NCBI GenBank assembly: GCA_002360925.1
Contig: DERN01000011.1
Location: 4,791-68,790, forward strand
Reading direction: 5' to 3'
Length of the DNA: 64,000 nt
Source: Flavobacteriaceae bacterium UBA3339
GTDB taxonomy: Bacteria; Bacteroidota; Bacteroidia; Flavobacteriales; Flavobacteriaceae
The notes under the pieces were generated by a model. That model saw nothing but the letters and a program-made list of their open reading frames with translations. It did not search any database and was not told where the DNA came from. The position numbers and the translations under genes are program-made. This document shows, piece by piece, positions 27,515 to 35,582 of the stretch (position 1 is the first letter of the stretch; every line of letters starts with the position of its first letter).

Positions 27515-27676
27515 TTATTCTTGTTCTCTTTTAGCTTTATTTTCTTTAATAAGGTCATTAGCGCCTCCTACAGCCCAGTAAAATACAAAGCTTACAAGGA
27601 AAAACATCAACCAAAAGCCCATTGTTAAAACGGTAAGACCAATTAAAAAAGCTATAAATTGTTGAAATTCAAACAT
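27515..27676 (-). CDS. Small membrane protein, 53 residues, unknown function
   Basis: The frame gives MFEFQQFIAFLIG, a continuous hydrophobic stretch to about residue 37 that could form one long or two short helices, then a charged tail (NDLIKENKAKREQE). The hydrophobic-then-charged composition, an ATG start and a position directly before a terminator support a real gene. It lies in the 363-bp gap between ridA and fumC, where nothing else coding is seen. No function can be assigned. Confidence 0.65.
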   Translation of the reverse strand: MFEFQQFIAFLIGLTVLTMGFWLMFFLVSFVFYWAVGGANDLIKENKAKREQE

Positions 27677-27830
27677 GATTCCGGAATTTTTTGTGTATAC
27701 GTTTACAAAGATAGAATGATTCTTTAACTACTCAAACAAAAATCATAATAAATTCTAAAAATTCTTTATTTCTACGGTTTTCGATTTATTTATTAGTAAC
27801 TTTATTTATACTTATTTTAAATAACATATT

Positions 27831-29228
27831 ATGGAATATAGAATAGAAAAGGATACAATGGGCGAAGTAAAAGTTCCTGCTCATCGCTTTTGGGGAGCTC
27901 AAACCGAACGTTCATTCGAAAACTTTAAAATTGGTCCGCAAGCTTCTATGCCAATTGAAATAATTCAAGCTTTTGCTATCTTAAAAAAAGCCGCCGCATT
28001 CACAAATGCAGAGTTAGGCGTTTTACCAATTGAAAAACGCGATGCCATTGCCGAAGTTTGTAACGAGATCTTAAAAGGAGATTTAAATGATGAATTTCCG
28101 TTAGTGATTTGGCAAACTGGTTCCGGAACGCAATCAAACATGAATGTAAACGAAGTTATTGCCAACAAAGCACAATTCAATAAATATGGAAAAATAGAAG
28201 GCGAATTGTTTATAAAAGCAAACGACGACGTAAATAAATCACAATCTTCTAACGACACCTTTCCTACAGCTATGCATATTGCGGCATATTTAATGTTAGA
28301 AAATAAAACGATTCCCGGAATTAAACAATTAAAAGACACCTTACTAAAAAAAGCCGAAGACTTTAAAAATGTTGTAAAAATAGGACGAACACATTTAATG
28401 GATGCCACGCCTTTAACATTAGGGCAAGAAATTTCGGGTTACGCAGCTCAATTAGAATATGCTTTAAAAGCCATTAATAATACTAAGGCACACTTAAGCG
28501 AATTAGCTTTAGGTGGAACCGCAGTGGGAACCGGTTTAAACACACCAAACGGTTATGATGTTTTAGTTGCAAAATACATTGCCGAATTTACTGGACTTCC
28601 GTTTGTAACGGCACCAAATAAATTCGAAGCTTTAGCTGCACACGATGCTATTGTTGAAGTTCACGGAGCTTTGAAACAATCGGCTGTTGCTTTAAATAAA
28701 ATTGCAAATGATATTAGAATGCTGGCTTCCGGACCGCGTTCTGGAATTGGCGAAATTTTAATTCCTGAAAATGAACCAGGTTCTTCCATTATGCCAGGAA
28801 AAGTAAATCCTACACAATGTGAAGCTTTAACAATGGTTGCCGCACAAGTTATTGGAAACGATGTAACCATTAGTTTTGGCGGCGCTCAAGGTCATTATGA
28901 ATTAAATGTTTTTAAACCTGTAATGGCTGCTAATTTTTTACAATCGGCCAAATTAATTGGAGATGCTTGCATTTCGTTCGATGTTCATTGTGCACAAGGA
29001 ATTGAACCGAATTATACACGTATTAAAGAATTGGTGGATAATTCATTGATGTTGGTTACTGCTTTAAATACTAAAATTGGTTATTATAAAGCCGCTGAAA
29101 TTGCACAAAGTGCTCATAAAAACGGAACAACTTTAAAACAAGAAGCCGTTAGACTGGGTTATGTAACTTCGGATGAATTTGATGAATGGGTAAAACCGGA
29201 AGATATGGTGGTTGGAAGTTTAAAATAA
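27831..29228 (+). CDS. fumC: Class II fumarate hydratase FumC
   Basis: A 465-residue fumarase/aspartase-superfamily enzyme that interconverts fumarate and L-malate in the TCA cycle. The opening EYRIEKDTMGEVKVP, the SSNDTFPTAMH segment and the signature PGSSIMPGKVNPTQCE identify class II fumarases, with the catalytic Ser in the SS loop. Length is normal for the oxygen-stable iron-free enzyme. It stands alone, with a hairpin terminator after it. Confidence 0.95.
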   Translation: MEYRIEKDTMGEVKVPAHRFWGAQTERSFENFKIGPQASMPIEIIQAFAILKKAAAFTNAELGVLPIEKRDAIAEVCNEILKGDLNDEFPLVIWQTGSGTQSNMNVNEVIANKAQFNKYGKIEGELFIKANDDVNKSQSSNDTFPTAMHIAAYLMLENKTIPGIKQLKDTLLKKAEDFKNVVKIGRTHLMDATPLTLGQEISGYAAQLEYALKAINNTKAHLSELALGGTAVGTGLNTPNGYDVLVAKYIAEFTGLPFVTAPNKFEALAAHDAIVEVHGALKQSAVALNKIANDIRMLASGPRSGIGEILIPENEPGSSIMPGKVNPTQCEALTMVAAQVIGNDVTISFGGAQGHYELNVFKPVMAANFLQSAKLIGDACISFDVHCAQGIEPNYTRIKELVDNSLMLVTALNTKIGYYKAAEIAQSAHKNGTTLKQEAVRLGYVTSDEFDEWVKPEDMVVGSLK

Positions 29229-29247
29229 TAAGAATAATTTCTAAATA

Positions 29248-29285
29248 AAAAACCTGTAGGCTTTAAAAGTTTACAGGTTTTTATT
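29248..29285. terminator. Bidirectional intrinsic terminator
   Basis: AAAACCTGTA pairs with TACAGGTTTT between the convergent fumC and cupin genes, with T runs on both sides. Confidence 0.85.
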
Positions 29286-30159
29286 TCTTTATAAGATTCT
29301 TTAAAACTTTTTCCGAATTCCTTCTAGCCCACTCTTCTTTGTAGCTAATCCATTTTTCTTTTCCTATTTTTCTGCAAATTTTATCGGTATAACGCATAAT
29401 AAATACGTGATAAAACATATCGACAAAGTTCGAAAAACGCAATAAACTTGGCATTTCTCGCATCGACATCGAAAAACCAGGTTCTAAATAACGATTAAAA
29501 TGCCACCAACCTTTCGGAATATACAATAAATCGCCGTGTTCCATAAATATTTCGAACCCTTCGGCATTTTTTAAAGCAGGATATTTTTCATAATCAGGAT
29601 TTTCATAATCAATCGTTTCAATTGTATGAACCGAAAGCGGAACTCTGTATAAAGAAGCTGATTGTTCTTGATCAAATAATAAAATACGTTTTTTTCCTTC
29701 GAAATGAATATGAATAAAATCGCTCATATCTACATCGAAATGCATTAAAACGCGCGCATCGCTTCCTCCAAAAAATAAAGTATGAATCTGTTTAAAAAAC
29801 TTCATTCCCAAATCGGGATAGATAAAATTCACAAGCAATTCGGGCAAACGATCTTTAATCATATAAAAGAAAATTCTTTTGTCGGAAGGTTGATTCTGAA
29901 TTTCTTCAATATATTCGTCCATTTTCATATACAAAGCAGGTGTATCCGAACTTTTGGTGGCGTCTGCCGGTTTGTTGTTATAAATGGGAACGGTTTGTCC
30001 TTTTGCTTTTTGCTTGATATAATCGAAATTCCACTGATCAAAATCAGCCCATTGTTTAGCAAATCCTTTGATTAAAATTGGTTTTTGCTTCTTATAATAG
30101 TTTTTATAAAAGTCTTCTTTTGTGATTTGTGATACACTTTCAACAGCTTGAAGTTTCAT
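29281..30159 (-). CDS. Cupin-like (JmjC-type) 2-oxoglutarate oxygenase domain protein
   Basis: A 292-residue protein of the cupin_8/JmjC group. The iron-binding motif is visible as LMHFDVDMSDFIHIHFEGKK (HxD region) with the distal His in GDLLYIPKGWWHFNRY. This group includes Fe(II)/2-oxoglutarate-dependent protein hydroxylases; the target here is unknown. The start is placed at the ATG of MKLQAVESV, because the earlier TTG lies inside the hairpin terminator of the upstream gene. No signal peptide is seen. Confidence 0.82.
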   Translation of the reverse strand: MKLQAVESVSQITKEDFYKNYYKKQKPILIKGFAKQWADFDQWNFDYIKQKAKGQTVPIYNNKPADATKSSDTPALYMKMDEYIEEIQNQPSDKRIFFYMIKDRLPELLVNFIYPDLGMKFFKQIHTLFFGGSDARVLMHFDVDMSDFIHIHFEGKKRILLFDQEQSASLYRVPLSVHTIETIDYENPDYEKYPALKNAEGFEIFMEHGDLLYIPKGWWHFNRYLEPGFSMSMREMPSLLRFSNFVDMFYHVFIMRYTDKICRKIGKEKWISYKEEWARRNSEKVLKNLIKK

Positions 30160-30190
30160 AAAGCGTTTCTTTTTTGAAACAGGAAGATAC

Positions 30191-30220
30191 AAAAAAACCG
30201 AACAAATGTTCGGTTTTTAA
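30191..30220 (-). terminator. Intrinsic terminator after the lysozyme-like gene
   Basis: ACCGAAC-AAAT-GTTCGGT with flanking A and T runs, immediately after the stop codon of the upstream minus-strand gene. Confidence 0.85.
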
Positions 30221-30873
30221 ATGACTATTTTTGGATTTTTCTGCGCTTTTATATGCGATACATCAAACGAAGCAAACTTTTTAATATACTCTGTAATGCT
30301 TGTTCCATAAGCGTCGCTAAAAGTAACTTCACCGTTCGATCTTAAAAATCCCTGAACTGCACCGGCGCCACCCAAATGAGCTGCCGCTAAAATTCCGGAT
30401 TCTGTAACCAAAACTCCGCCTATTCTTTTTCCTGCATACTTTCTAATATCTCTTTGTAAAATGTATTTGTTATATGCCATTAATTTTACAAAAGCTTTTT
30501 CTTGCAAGGCGGGATCTTTTAGAAACTTTTTGGTGTCTTTAATACCTAAAAAATTCAAAGTTGATTTTCCGAATTGGTATTTTCCCATATATCCCAAAGT
30601 ATTTACCGATCGATAATTTCCTTGTGATTCGCGAAATGCCAACGCTTCTTTAAAGCTGATAAAACCTTTAGATAATTCGATTTTGAAGTCATTCTCTTTT
30701 TGATTTTTGCTTTCGAAGTGTTCATCTTCTGTTAAAACCTGAGTTGGCAAAGGATAATTCACTTCATAAAACGCAATTCTTTCAGATTGTGTTTCGTACG
30801 TTTTAAAGGCTGTCAGCGTTAGCGCTGCAAAAGACCCAATAATTCCAATAAAATAAGAACATTTTTTTATCAT
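30217..30873 (-). CDS. Exported lysozyme-like (transglycosylase-fold) protein
   Basis: A 218-residue protein with an N-terminal membrane or signal segment (YFIGIIGSFAALTLTAF). From about residue 70 a lysozyme-superfamily-like region begins: FISFKEALAFRESQGNYRSVNTLGYMGKYQFGKSTLNFLGI. The Glu in RESQGNY is the probable catalytic acid, and SGILAAAHLGGAGAV fits the later helix. It probably binds or cleaves peptidoglycan. It is not the same subfamily as the SLT protein at 3863-4765. Identification rests on motif resemblance only. Confidence 0.72.
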   Translation of the reverse strand: MIKKCSYFIGIIGSFAALTLTAFKTYETQSERIAFYEVNYPLPTQVLTEDEHFESKNQKENDFKIELSKGFISFKEALAFRESQGNYRSVNTLGYMGKYQFGKSTLNFLGIKDTKKFLKDPALQEKAFVKLMAYNKYILQRDIRKYAGKRIGGVLVTESGILAAAHLGGAGAVQGFLRSNGEVTFSDAYGTSITEYIKKFASFDVSHIKAQKNPKIVI

Positions 30874-30988
30874 TCAATCATATTTCTCAAATCCTGTCAC
30901 AATTTGAATTAACGGGCGCAAATATACGACTTTTTTTTAAAACAATGATTATCAACATTTTTCTAATTTTTAGATTTAAAAAGAACAT

Positions 30989-31017
30989 AAAAAAGGATTG
31001 CCAACACGTGGCAACCC
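30989..31017 (-). terminator. Intrinsic terminator downstream of the hmuY-like gene
   Basis: On the minus strand GGGTTGCCA pairs with TGGCAATCC around a short loop and is followed by a run of T (complement of 30986-30996). Confidence 0.85.
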
Positions 31018-31056
31018 TCTAGAAACTAACAACTAAATAATATAGATATGCTTGGT

Positions 31057-32460
31057 TTATTTAAGCAATTCATAAACAAAAGTAGGATGCCCTCTTTCTA
31101 AATTTGGTAAAGCACCTCCTGTCATTTTTATCTTATAAACATTTCCTGCGGGATCTTTCATCACATAGAAAATATCTGTTTTAAGAACAAACTGAGAAAC
31201 TGGTAATCCATCAGGTCCTGCTGTACTTGTTCCTCTCCAAGAAGAACCAATTCCTCTTTGATCGTCTATAAATTTAGATTGATCTACATTTCCTAAAGAA
31301 AAACTTTCGTAAGAAAAATCTTTTGTAGAAACACCATAAACAAATGCTCCGCCTCTACTATTATTAACAACAAAATCAGGATAAAAGTATGGTGTTGTTC
31401 CTCCAACAATATTTGTAAAAGTGGTAAAATTAAGATCCCATTTGTCTTTTTGAGGTTCAACTTGAACTGTCTTATTTTCTGTAAGACTAAAGAAACTAAA
31501 ATTATATGCTGCGTCTTTATTGATTGTAACTTCGTTAAAAGTAGTTGCATTTAAATCGGCATATTGTAATTTATATCCATTACCATTTCTTAGGATTCTA
31601 ATTTTTTTCCAACCTCTGTGAGTTCCACTATCAGCCGCTGGAGATCCTAAAGCTGGAGGAGTTGTAGAAGGATTACTTCCTAAGTTTACCAAATAAACAG
31701 AATTTTCAGCATCATTTGCAGAGATTTCTGCAATTGCAGTTCCTGTGATATCGCCTGTAGGGTTATCAATTTGATTAACACTTCCTGATCCTTGACCGAT
31801 AAGCATTGAACTATCTTCTGAAACCACAGCTGCAAGATTATTATTTACTAAAGACTTAGCAGACATTTTTACCGAATTATTTAAAATAACTCTGAACTCG
31901 TTCCCTGAATAAAATCCTAAATCCCAAGAAACACGTGGAACTGTAGTCATAGTACCACTACTTAAATCAATATAAACTTGATTTGGTTGAGCTGGACCAC
32001 CAACTTCCGGAGCTAATGATTTTCCAGTAAGAGCAGTTTCGTTAAAGTTTAAAACCATCTTATTGTTTCCTGTAATCTCGTAATTTGTAGAAATCTTATT
32101 AATGGTAAGTTTCACATTTTTAATTTGTCCTTCGTTAGCAGGAATCAATTTATTGAATTTAAAACTTACTTTGGAAACGCCTTCATTAAAAGGAATTTCG
32201 ATTTTTGTAGCCGATCCGGATGGTTCTGTAGCGTAATCTGTTCCATATTTAGCTTCGGTTTCGGTTACATTTAATGTAATAACTCCGGAAGAAGCTGTTG
32301 CTTTTGAAAAGGAAATAACAACATCAGTCACATTTTCCTTAAGGTTTACAGACGATTCTGCGAAACTCACGGCTGTTGAACCTGAATCTACTTTATCATC
32401 GTCGCTACAAGAATAAACTGCAAAAAGCAGAAATGAAAAAAATAATAATAACTTCTTCAT
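31057..32460 (-). CDS. HmuY-family heme-binding lipoprotein
   Basis: A 467-residue lipoprotein with lipobox AVYSC (Cys18). The N-terminal 150 residues look like a Calx-beta/DUF-type repeat region. The C-terminal part carries HmuY-family text: VPRVSWDLGFYSGNEFRVILNNS, then PQKDKWDLNFTTFTNIVGGTTPYFYPDFVVNNSRGG split over neighbouring blocks. HmuY-type proteins capture heme at the cell surface and pass it to a TonB-dependent receptor. The gene starts 15 bp after the receptor stop codon, so it was co-transcribed with the receptor; that receptor is now interrupted and transcription into hmuY is probably blocked by terminators of the inserted element. Confidence 0.82.
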   Translation of the reverse strand: MKKLLLFFSFLLFAVYSCSDDDKVDSGSTAVSFAESSVNLKENVTDVVISFSKATASSGVITLNVTETEAKYGTDYATEPSGSATKIEIPFNEGVSKVSFKFNKLIPANEGQIKNVKLTINKISTNYEITGNNKMVLNFNETALTGKSLAPEVGGPAQPNQVYIDLSSGTMTTVPRVSWDLGFYSGNEFRVILNNSVKMSAKSLVNNNLAAVVSEDSSMLIGQGSGSVNQIDNPTGDITGTAIAEISANDAENSVYLVNLGSNPSTTPPALGSPAADSGTHRGWKKIRILRNGNGYKLQYADLNATTFNEVTINKDAAYNFSFFSLTENKTVQVEPQKDKWDLNFTTFTNIVGGTTPYFYPDFVVNNSRGGAFVYGVSTKDFSYESFSLGNVDQSKFIDDQRGIGSSWRGTSTAGPDGLPVSQFVLKTDIFYVMKDPAGNVYKIKMTGGALPNLERGHPTFVYELLK

Positions 32461-32475
32461 AATATAATTAAGTAT

Positions 32476-32830
32476 TTAAAAATTAATATTGTACGTTAGT
32501 TTTAGGAAATAAGATCGTCCGTAACCCAACATCATGTTATTTGATGTAGTTGCATGAGCTGAACCTCCGATACTTGATGCTTTTGATCTTCTTACATCGA
32601 TTACATTTAATAAATTTCGTGCACCAATCATTACTTCGAATTTCTCATCGAAAAAGCGTTTTCGAACAGAAGCATCTAACCAGTTGTAAGAATCAATTTC
32701 TGACAAAACAAATTTCGACGCATCGTTCACATCGCTTTCAAACTCCTGCACTTTTCCGTTATGTTTAAAATAGATTGTAAACTGAGTTTGGTAATCTGGG
32801 ATATTGTAACTTAAAGAAGTATTTAAATTA
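32476..32830 (-). pseudogene. TonB-dependent heme receptor, 3' fragment
   Basis: The C-terminal part of the receptor whose 5' part is at 36375-38181. Translation in the receptor frame gives NTSLSYNIPDYQTQFTIYF, then a barrel end including VMIGARNLLNVIDVRR and the terminal LKLTYNINF with a C-terminal Phe, as expected for outer-membrane barrels. It is cut off from its start by the IS1595-family insertion. Bases 32823-32830 are the left copy of the target duplication. Confidence 0.9.
32823..32830. repeat. Target-site duplication, left copy (TTAAATTA)
   Basis: Identical to 36375-36382 on the far side of the element. Eight base pairs is the usual duplication length for the IS1595 family. Confidence 0.92.
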
Positions 32831-32853
32831 GGTAACTATATACCATTTTACAC
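32831..32853 (+). repeat. Left terminal inverted repeat of the element
   Basis: Starts GGTAACTATATAC; compared with the reverse complement of 36352-36374 it differs only at positions 14, 17 and 18. Confidence 0.92.
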
Positions 32854-32855
32854 TG

Positions 32856-32890
32856 AACCTCTCATTTAATTATGGGAGGTTTTTGTTTTT
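32856..32890 (+). terminator. Inward-facing terminator at the left end
   Basis: AACCTCTC pairs with GGGAGGTT (one T-G pair) around a TTTAAT-containing loop and is followed by TTTTGTTTTT. It stops transcription entering the element from the left. Confidence 0.75.
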
Positions 32891-33010
32891 ATAAACAAAT
32901 TATGTTCATAAGTTTTTATTATAAATTATTAACCTATGATAGTTTTTATCTATATTTGTAATGCGTTTTAATTGAAGTTAGTTATAGATATTAAAAATAT
33001 CAATAAACGC

Positions 33011-33041
33011 TTTGAATTGTTAAAATTTTATGTTAATTTTG
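33011..33041 (+). promoter_or_regulatory. Consensus flavobacterial promoter inside the element
   Basis: TTTG at 33011-33014, a 19-bp spacer, then TAATTTTG at 33034-33041. This agrees with TTG-N17-23-TAnnTTTG. It points right, away from the left end, and no long gene follows it. Confidence 0.65.
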
Positions 33042-33046
33042 CGATA

Positions 33047-33404
33047 AGATAAAAAATGTCCAAAATCGACCTAAATTCCGACCATGGACAAGTTCATATA
33101 AATAATGTTAACCTTAAATAGTTTAAGTATGTATTTAATTCACCATCATCCAAATCTGTGTTCAGAGCACAGCGTTCACCGAGACGGCTTCGGAAACATT
33201 ACTAACCCGTTAATACGATTTTTAAAATGGAGGCGAAACCCCAAGAGCAAAAATGGTATCAACTTAATATTGGTTCAATTGTATTCTCCACAATACTATC
33301 TGAATCAATATCATTAGTCTTCGAAAATCACCAAACGATTTTCGATTACTTTTTAAGTATGATATAAAAAGAGGGGGCTGAGTATGAATCAGCTCCTTTT
33401 TATT
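33047..33404 (+). other. Short transcription unit of unknown function (candidate ncRNA or small ORFs)
   Basis: A promoter at 33011-33041 and a terminator at 33366-33404 define a transcript of about 355 nt. It contains a 21-residue ORF directly after the promoter (33056-33121, MSKIDLNSDHGQ...), a 46-residue ORF ending just before the terminator (33227-33367, MEAKPQEQKWYQ...) and a 70-residue ORF at 33105-33317 in another frame. The first two are in the same frame, separated by two stops, which could mean a decayed single gene. Perfect or near-perfect hairpins are at 33156-33172 (CTGTG/CACAG), 33179-33193 (CCGA/TCGG) and 33321-33345 (TCGAAAATC/GATTTTCGA). None resembles a family I know. Confidence 0.45.
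33366..33404. terminator. Bidirectional terminator inside the element
   Basis: GGGGCTGA pairs with TCAGCTCC (one G-T pair) around GTATGAA. A T run follows on the plus strand and TCTTTTTAT on the minus strand, so it can end both the left-end unit and the transposase operon. Confidence 0.75.
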
Positions 33405-33474
33405 ACATTGCAAAGTTAATTTTAACTTTTGACTTAAATAAGTGTTATTTGAATTTTAACATTTATTTAACATT

Positions 33475-33711
33475 TTATTTTTTCTTGCTGAAATTCAAAG
33501 CTTTATTGATATTCTTATCAAACTTTGTGTAGCTCTCGATATTTTCTGCTACTACATAAAGACCATCATTTCTTTCAATACCTTTGTTTTTGTCAGTTTT
33601 TACTTCTTTGTATTTCTTTTTAACATCGTCCCACTTGAAATACTTTTGATTGTCTTCTTCAATGTAAGGTATGTTATCATTTATCAATTTTTCTTCATTC
33701 ATTTTAAGCAA
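33475..33711 (-). CDS. Small hypothetical protein overlapping the transposase gene
   Basis: A 78-residue charged, soluble protein (MLKMNEEKLINDNIPYIEED..., ending ALNFSKKK). Its start overlaps the last 8 bp of the transposase gene, implying translational coupling, and it ends before the internal bidirectional terminator. I do not recognise the family. A segment KYFKWDDVKKKYKEV is a plausible folded core. As the last gene of the XRE-transposase operon it may be an accessory of transposition or simply a passenger. Confidence 0.6.
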   Translation of the reverse strand: MLKMNEEKLINDNIPYIEEDNQKYFKWDDVKKKYKEVKTDKNKGIERNDGLYVVAENIESYTKFDKNINKALNFSKKK

Positions 33712-34627
33712 TTAATCTGTTATACGTTGTTCTCACATTAGAGTTCAAAAGTAACCAATTAAATTTATCTGCTTCTGTTAAATCACGTGTATTGTATCTG
33801 TACACAAATTCATCTACATAATATTGAAGATGTTTTTTAGATACGTGGTTATACATTCCTTTTGAGGAATTTTTAAATATTTTCCACGCCCCCTCAATTG
33901 TATTTGAGTGTATTGTGTTATCCTCAATGTTTACATATTCTTTCTTTGCGTGGTTAACAATACTGTGGTTATAGTCAGTTTTTAATTTACTGTATGCGTG
34001 CCATTCATCAGTTATTACTTTTGAATCTTTCTTTATAAAGGTTTTAATATGAGGTTCAATCTCTTTTCTTTGAGTATTAGTTACTACAATTGCCGTGAGT
34101 TTTCCTCCTCTTTGTAGCATTCCTAAAACAGGTACTTTATCTTTAAAAGAACGACCTTGGCATCTTTCAACCTTTTTGTCTTTATGGCGGTTTTTGTTAA
34201 GCCCTCCATAAAACGTCTCATCACATTCAACAATTCCTTCTAATTCGTTATTATTCTCAATTTCAAAACATGCTCTAATACGTTGAAGCATAAACCAAGC
34301 TGTCTTTTGTGTAATGTTTAAATCCCTACTCAGTTGAATTGAACTTATTCCTTTCTTATGACATGTTATTAACCATATTGCTAAGAACCATTTTTGTAAG
34401 CTTATTTTAGTTCCTTCAAACATAGTACCTGTCATTACATTAAAATACTTCCCTGTATTTTTACATCGGTATCTATTATTCTTGCATTTGTAAACTTTTG
34501 ATGTTTCATCAAATGGACTTATAGGTGCATCATCCCAACGAATTTGTTCTAAATACTTAATACATTTTTCTTGAGTAGAAAATGTTGTAATTAAGTCAAT
34601 TACTGATGTGATATTAGTATTAAACAT
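33704..34627 (-). CDS. IS1595-family (ISXO2-like) transposase
   Basis: A 307-residue DDE-type transposase. The N-terminal region (about 20-75) corresponds to the zinc-ribbon and helix-turn-helix section (YKCKNNRYRCKNTGKYFNV, then KGISSIQLSRDLNITQKTAWFMLQRI). The catalytic domain shows ECDETFYGG (first Asp), ITDEWHAYS (second Asp) and HSNTIEGAWKIFKN, the third catalytic segment typical of ISXO2-like enzymes, followed by YNHVSKKHLQYYVDEFVYRYN. The usual CPxC pair of the zinc ribbon is replaced by SPFD. The frame is intact, so the enzyme may be active. Confidence 0.93.
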   Translation of the reverse strand: MFNTNITSVIDLITTFSTQEKCIKYLEQIRWDDAPISPFDETSKVYKCKNNRYRCKNTGKYFNVMTGTMFEGTKISLQKWFLAIWLITCHKKGISSIQLSRDLNITQKTAWFMLQRIRACFEIENNNELEGIVECDETFYGGLNKNRHKDKKVERCQGRSFKDKVPVLGMLQRGGKLTAIVVTNTQRKEIEPHIKTFIKKDSKVITDEWHAYSKLKTDYNHSIVNHAKKEYVNIEDNTIHSNTIEGAWKIFKNSSKGMYNHVSKKHLQYYVDEFVYRYNTRDLTEADKFNWLLLNSNVRTTYNRLIA

Positions 34628-34684
34628 AAACAGATGAATTTACTATAAGTTACGAAAAATATTCGAGATTTGCAAATATTTGAA

Positions 34685-35065
34685 CTACAAATTACCGTAT
34701 CTACTTCTATATTCGTTTAATTCTTTTTCAGTTATATCTAACAGTTTTTCTAGCAAGCGTATTTTGTCTTCATACAAAGCTTTTATATCTCCGTCTTCTA
34801 CCTTTATAGTTACACTACCGTTGTTACTACCTTTTACGTTATTAAAACTGTTGAAGTATTTTTGTGAATCAAAAGCTAGAAGTTCTTCTACTTCCACTTC
34901 AAGAATCTTAGAAATGTCAGCAAGCTTAGAATAGGAAAGTTTAGTTCCCCCGCTTTCAATCTTAGAATACCCCGCTTGAGTAATCCCTAATCTTTCAGCC
35001 ATATATTCCTGAGTGAAATTCTTCATTTCTCTAACACTTCGAATTTTCTCTTCTATTGTTTTCAT
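34685..35065 (-). CDS. XRE-family transcriptional regulator
   Basis: A 126-residue protein with an N-terminal Cro/CI helix-turn-helix (residues 5-65: REMKNFTQEYMAERLGITQ, AGYSKIESGGTKLSYSKLADI) and a C-terminal coiled coil (about 90-122: IKALYEDKIRLLEKLLDITEKELNEY) that probably mediates dimerisation. It lies 57 bp upstream of the transposase on the same strand and divergent from the lipoprotein cassette, so it is well placed to control both. The imperfect dyad at 35079-35097 between its promoter and start may be its own operator. Confidence 0.9.
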   Translation of the reverse strand: MKTIEEKIRSVREMKNFTQEYMAERLGITQAGYSKIESGGTKLSYSKLADISKILEVEVEELLAFDSQKYFNSFNNVKGSNNGSVTIKVEDGDIKALYEDKIRLLEKLLDITEKELNEYRSRYGNL

Positions 35066-35078
35066 AAATTATAACTTT

Positions 35079-35097
35079 TAGTAATGTAATATAACTA
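35079..35097. promoter_or_regulatory. Candidate autoregulatory operator of the XRE protein
   Basis: A 19-bp imperfect dyad, TAGTAATGTAATATAACTA, begins TAGT and ends ACTA. It lies just downstream of the minus-strand -7 site TATATTTG (complement of 35098-35105), that is, over the probable transcription start of the regulator-transposase operon. Confidence 0.4.
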
Positions 35098-35156
35098 CAA
35101 ATATAATAAAAAACAACTGAGATTGATTTAATTATGCAACATAAATATTTTACATT

Positions 35157-35579
35157 ATGAAAAAAATACTACTTATGGCAAGTGCTATTGTTATTGCAAT
35201 TTCTTGCTCTTCTTCTGATGATAATTCAGATAATGGTTCAAGTAACAGTTCAAAAATTACTCCGCCTGCTTGGATTCAAGGCACTTGGGTTGATAAAGAT
35301 GCTTATGAAGTATCAGGAATGAAATTAGGTTATGTATTTAAAGTTGATGATGTTTGTACTTTAAGTACTTCAACTGAGAGTTGTTGGAAAGAAATTATTG
35401 ACCAATCAAACAGCACACCTAATTATCCGTACCCTGTAAAGGTAGAGCAAAAAATATCTGACATTGAGTATAAGTGTTCAATCACTCACGCTTCTCAAAC
35501 TATTCATTACAATTTTCAAAAAGTTAGTTCTAATACAATTAAAAACATTGATAATGGAGCTATTTATACTAAAATGTAA
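35157..35579 (+). CDS. Passenger lipoprotein, lipocalin-like
   Basis: A 140-residue lipoprotein with lipobox IAISCS (Cys17) followed by a Ser/Asp/Asn-rich spacer, the usual flavobacterial export pattern. The mature part starts PPAWIQGTWVDKDAYEV and alternates polar and hydrophobic residues, like small lipocalin-type barrels. Two further cysteines (VCTLSTSTESCW) could form a disulfide. Function unknown. It is the first gene of the plus-strand passenger cassette, 91 bp from the divergent XRE regulator, and is followed 3 bp later by a secreted protein gene. Confidence 0.75.
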   Translation: MKKILLMASAIVIAISCSSSDDNSDNGSSNSSKITPPAWIQGTWVDKDAYEVSGMKLGYVFKVDDVCTLSTSTESCWKEIIDQSNSTPNYPYPVKVEQKISDIEYKCSITHASQTIHYNFQKVSSNTIKNIDNGAIYTKM

Positions 35580-35582
35580 AAC

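Noticed and set aside
30160..30192. Earlier TTG start for the cupin protein
   Set aside because: It lies in the hairpin terminator of the upstream gene; the ATG at 30159 is a better start.
33105..33317. 70-codon plus-strand frame in the left end of the element as a gene
   Set aside because: It overlaps the end of the small ORF beginning at the promoter, its product (rich in His, Asn and Tyr with no hydrophobic core) does not look like a folded protein, and hairpins cross it. It is mentioned only as part of the unit.
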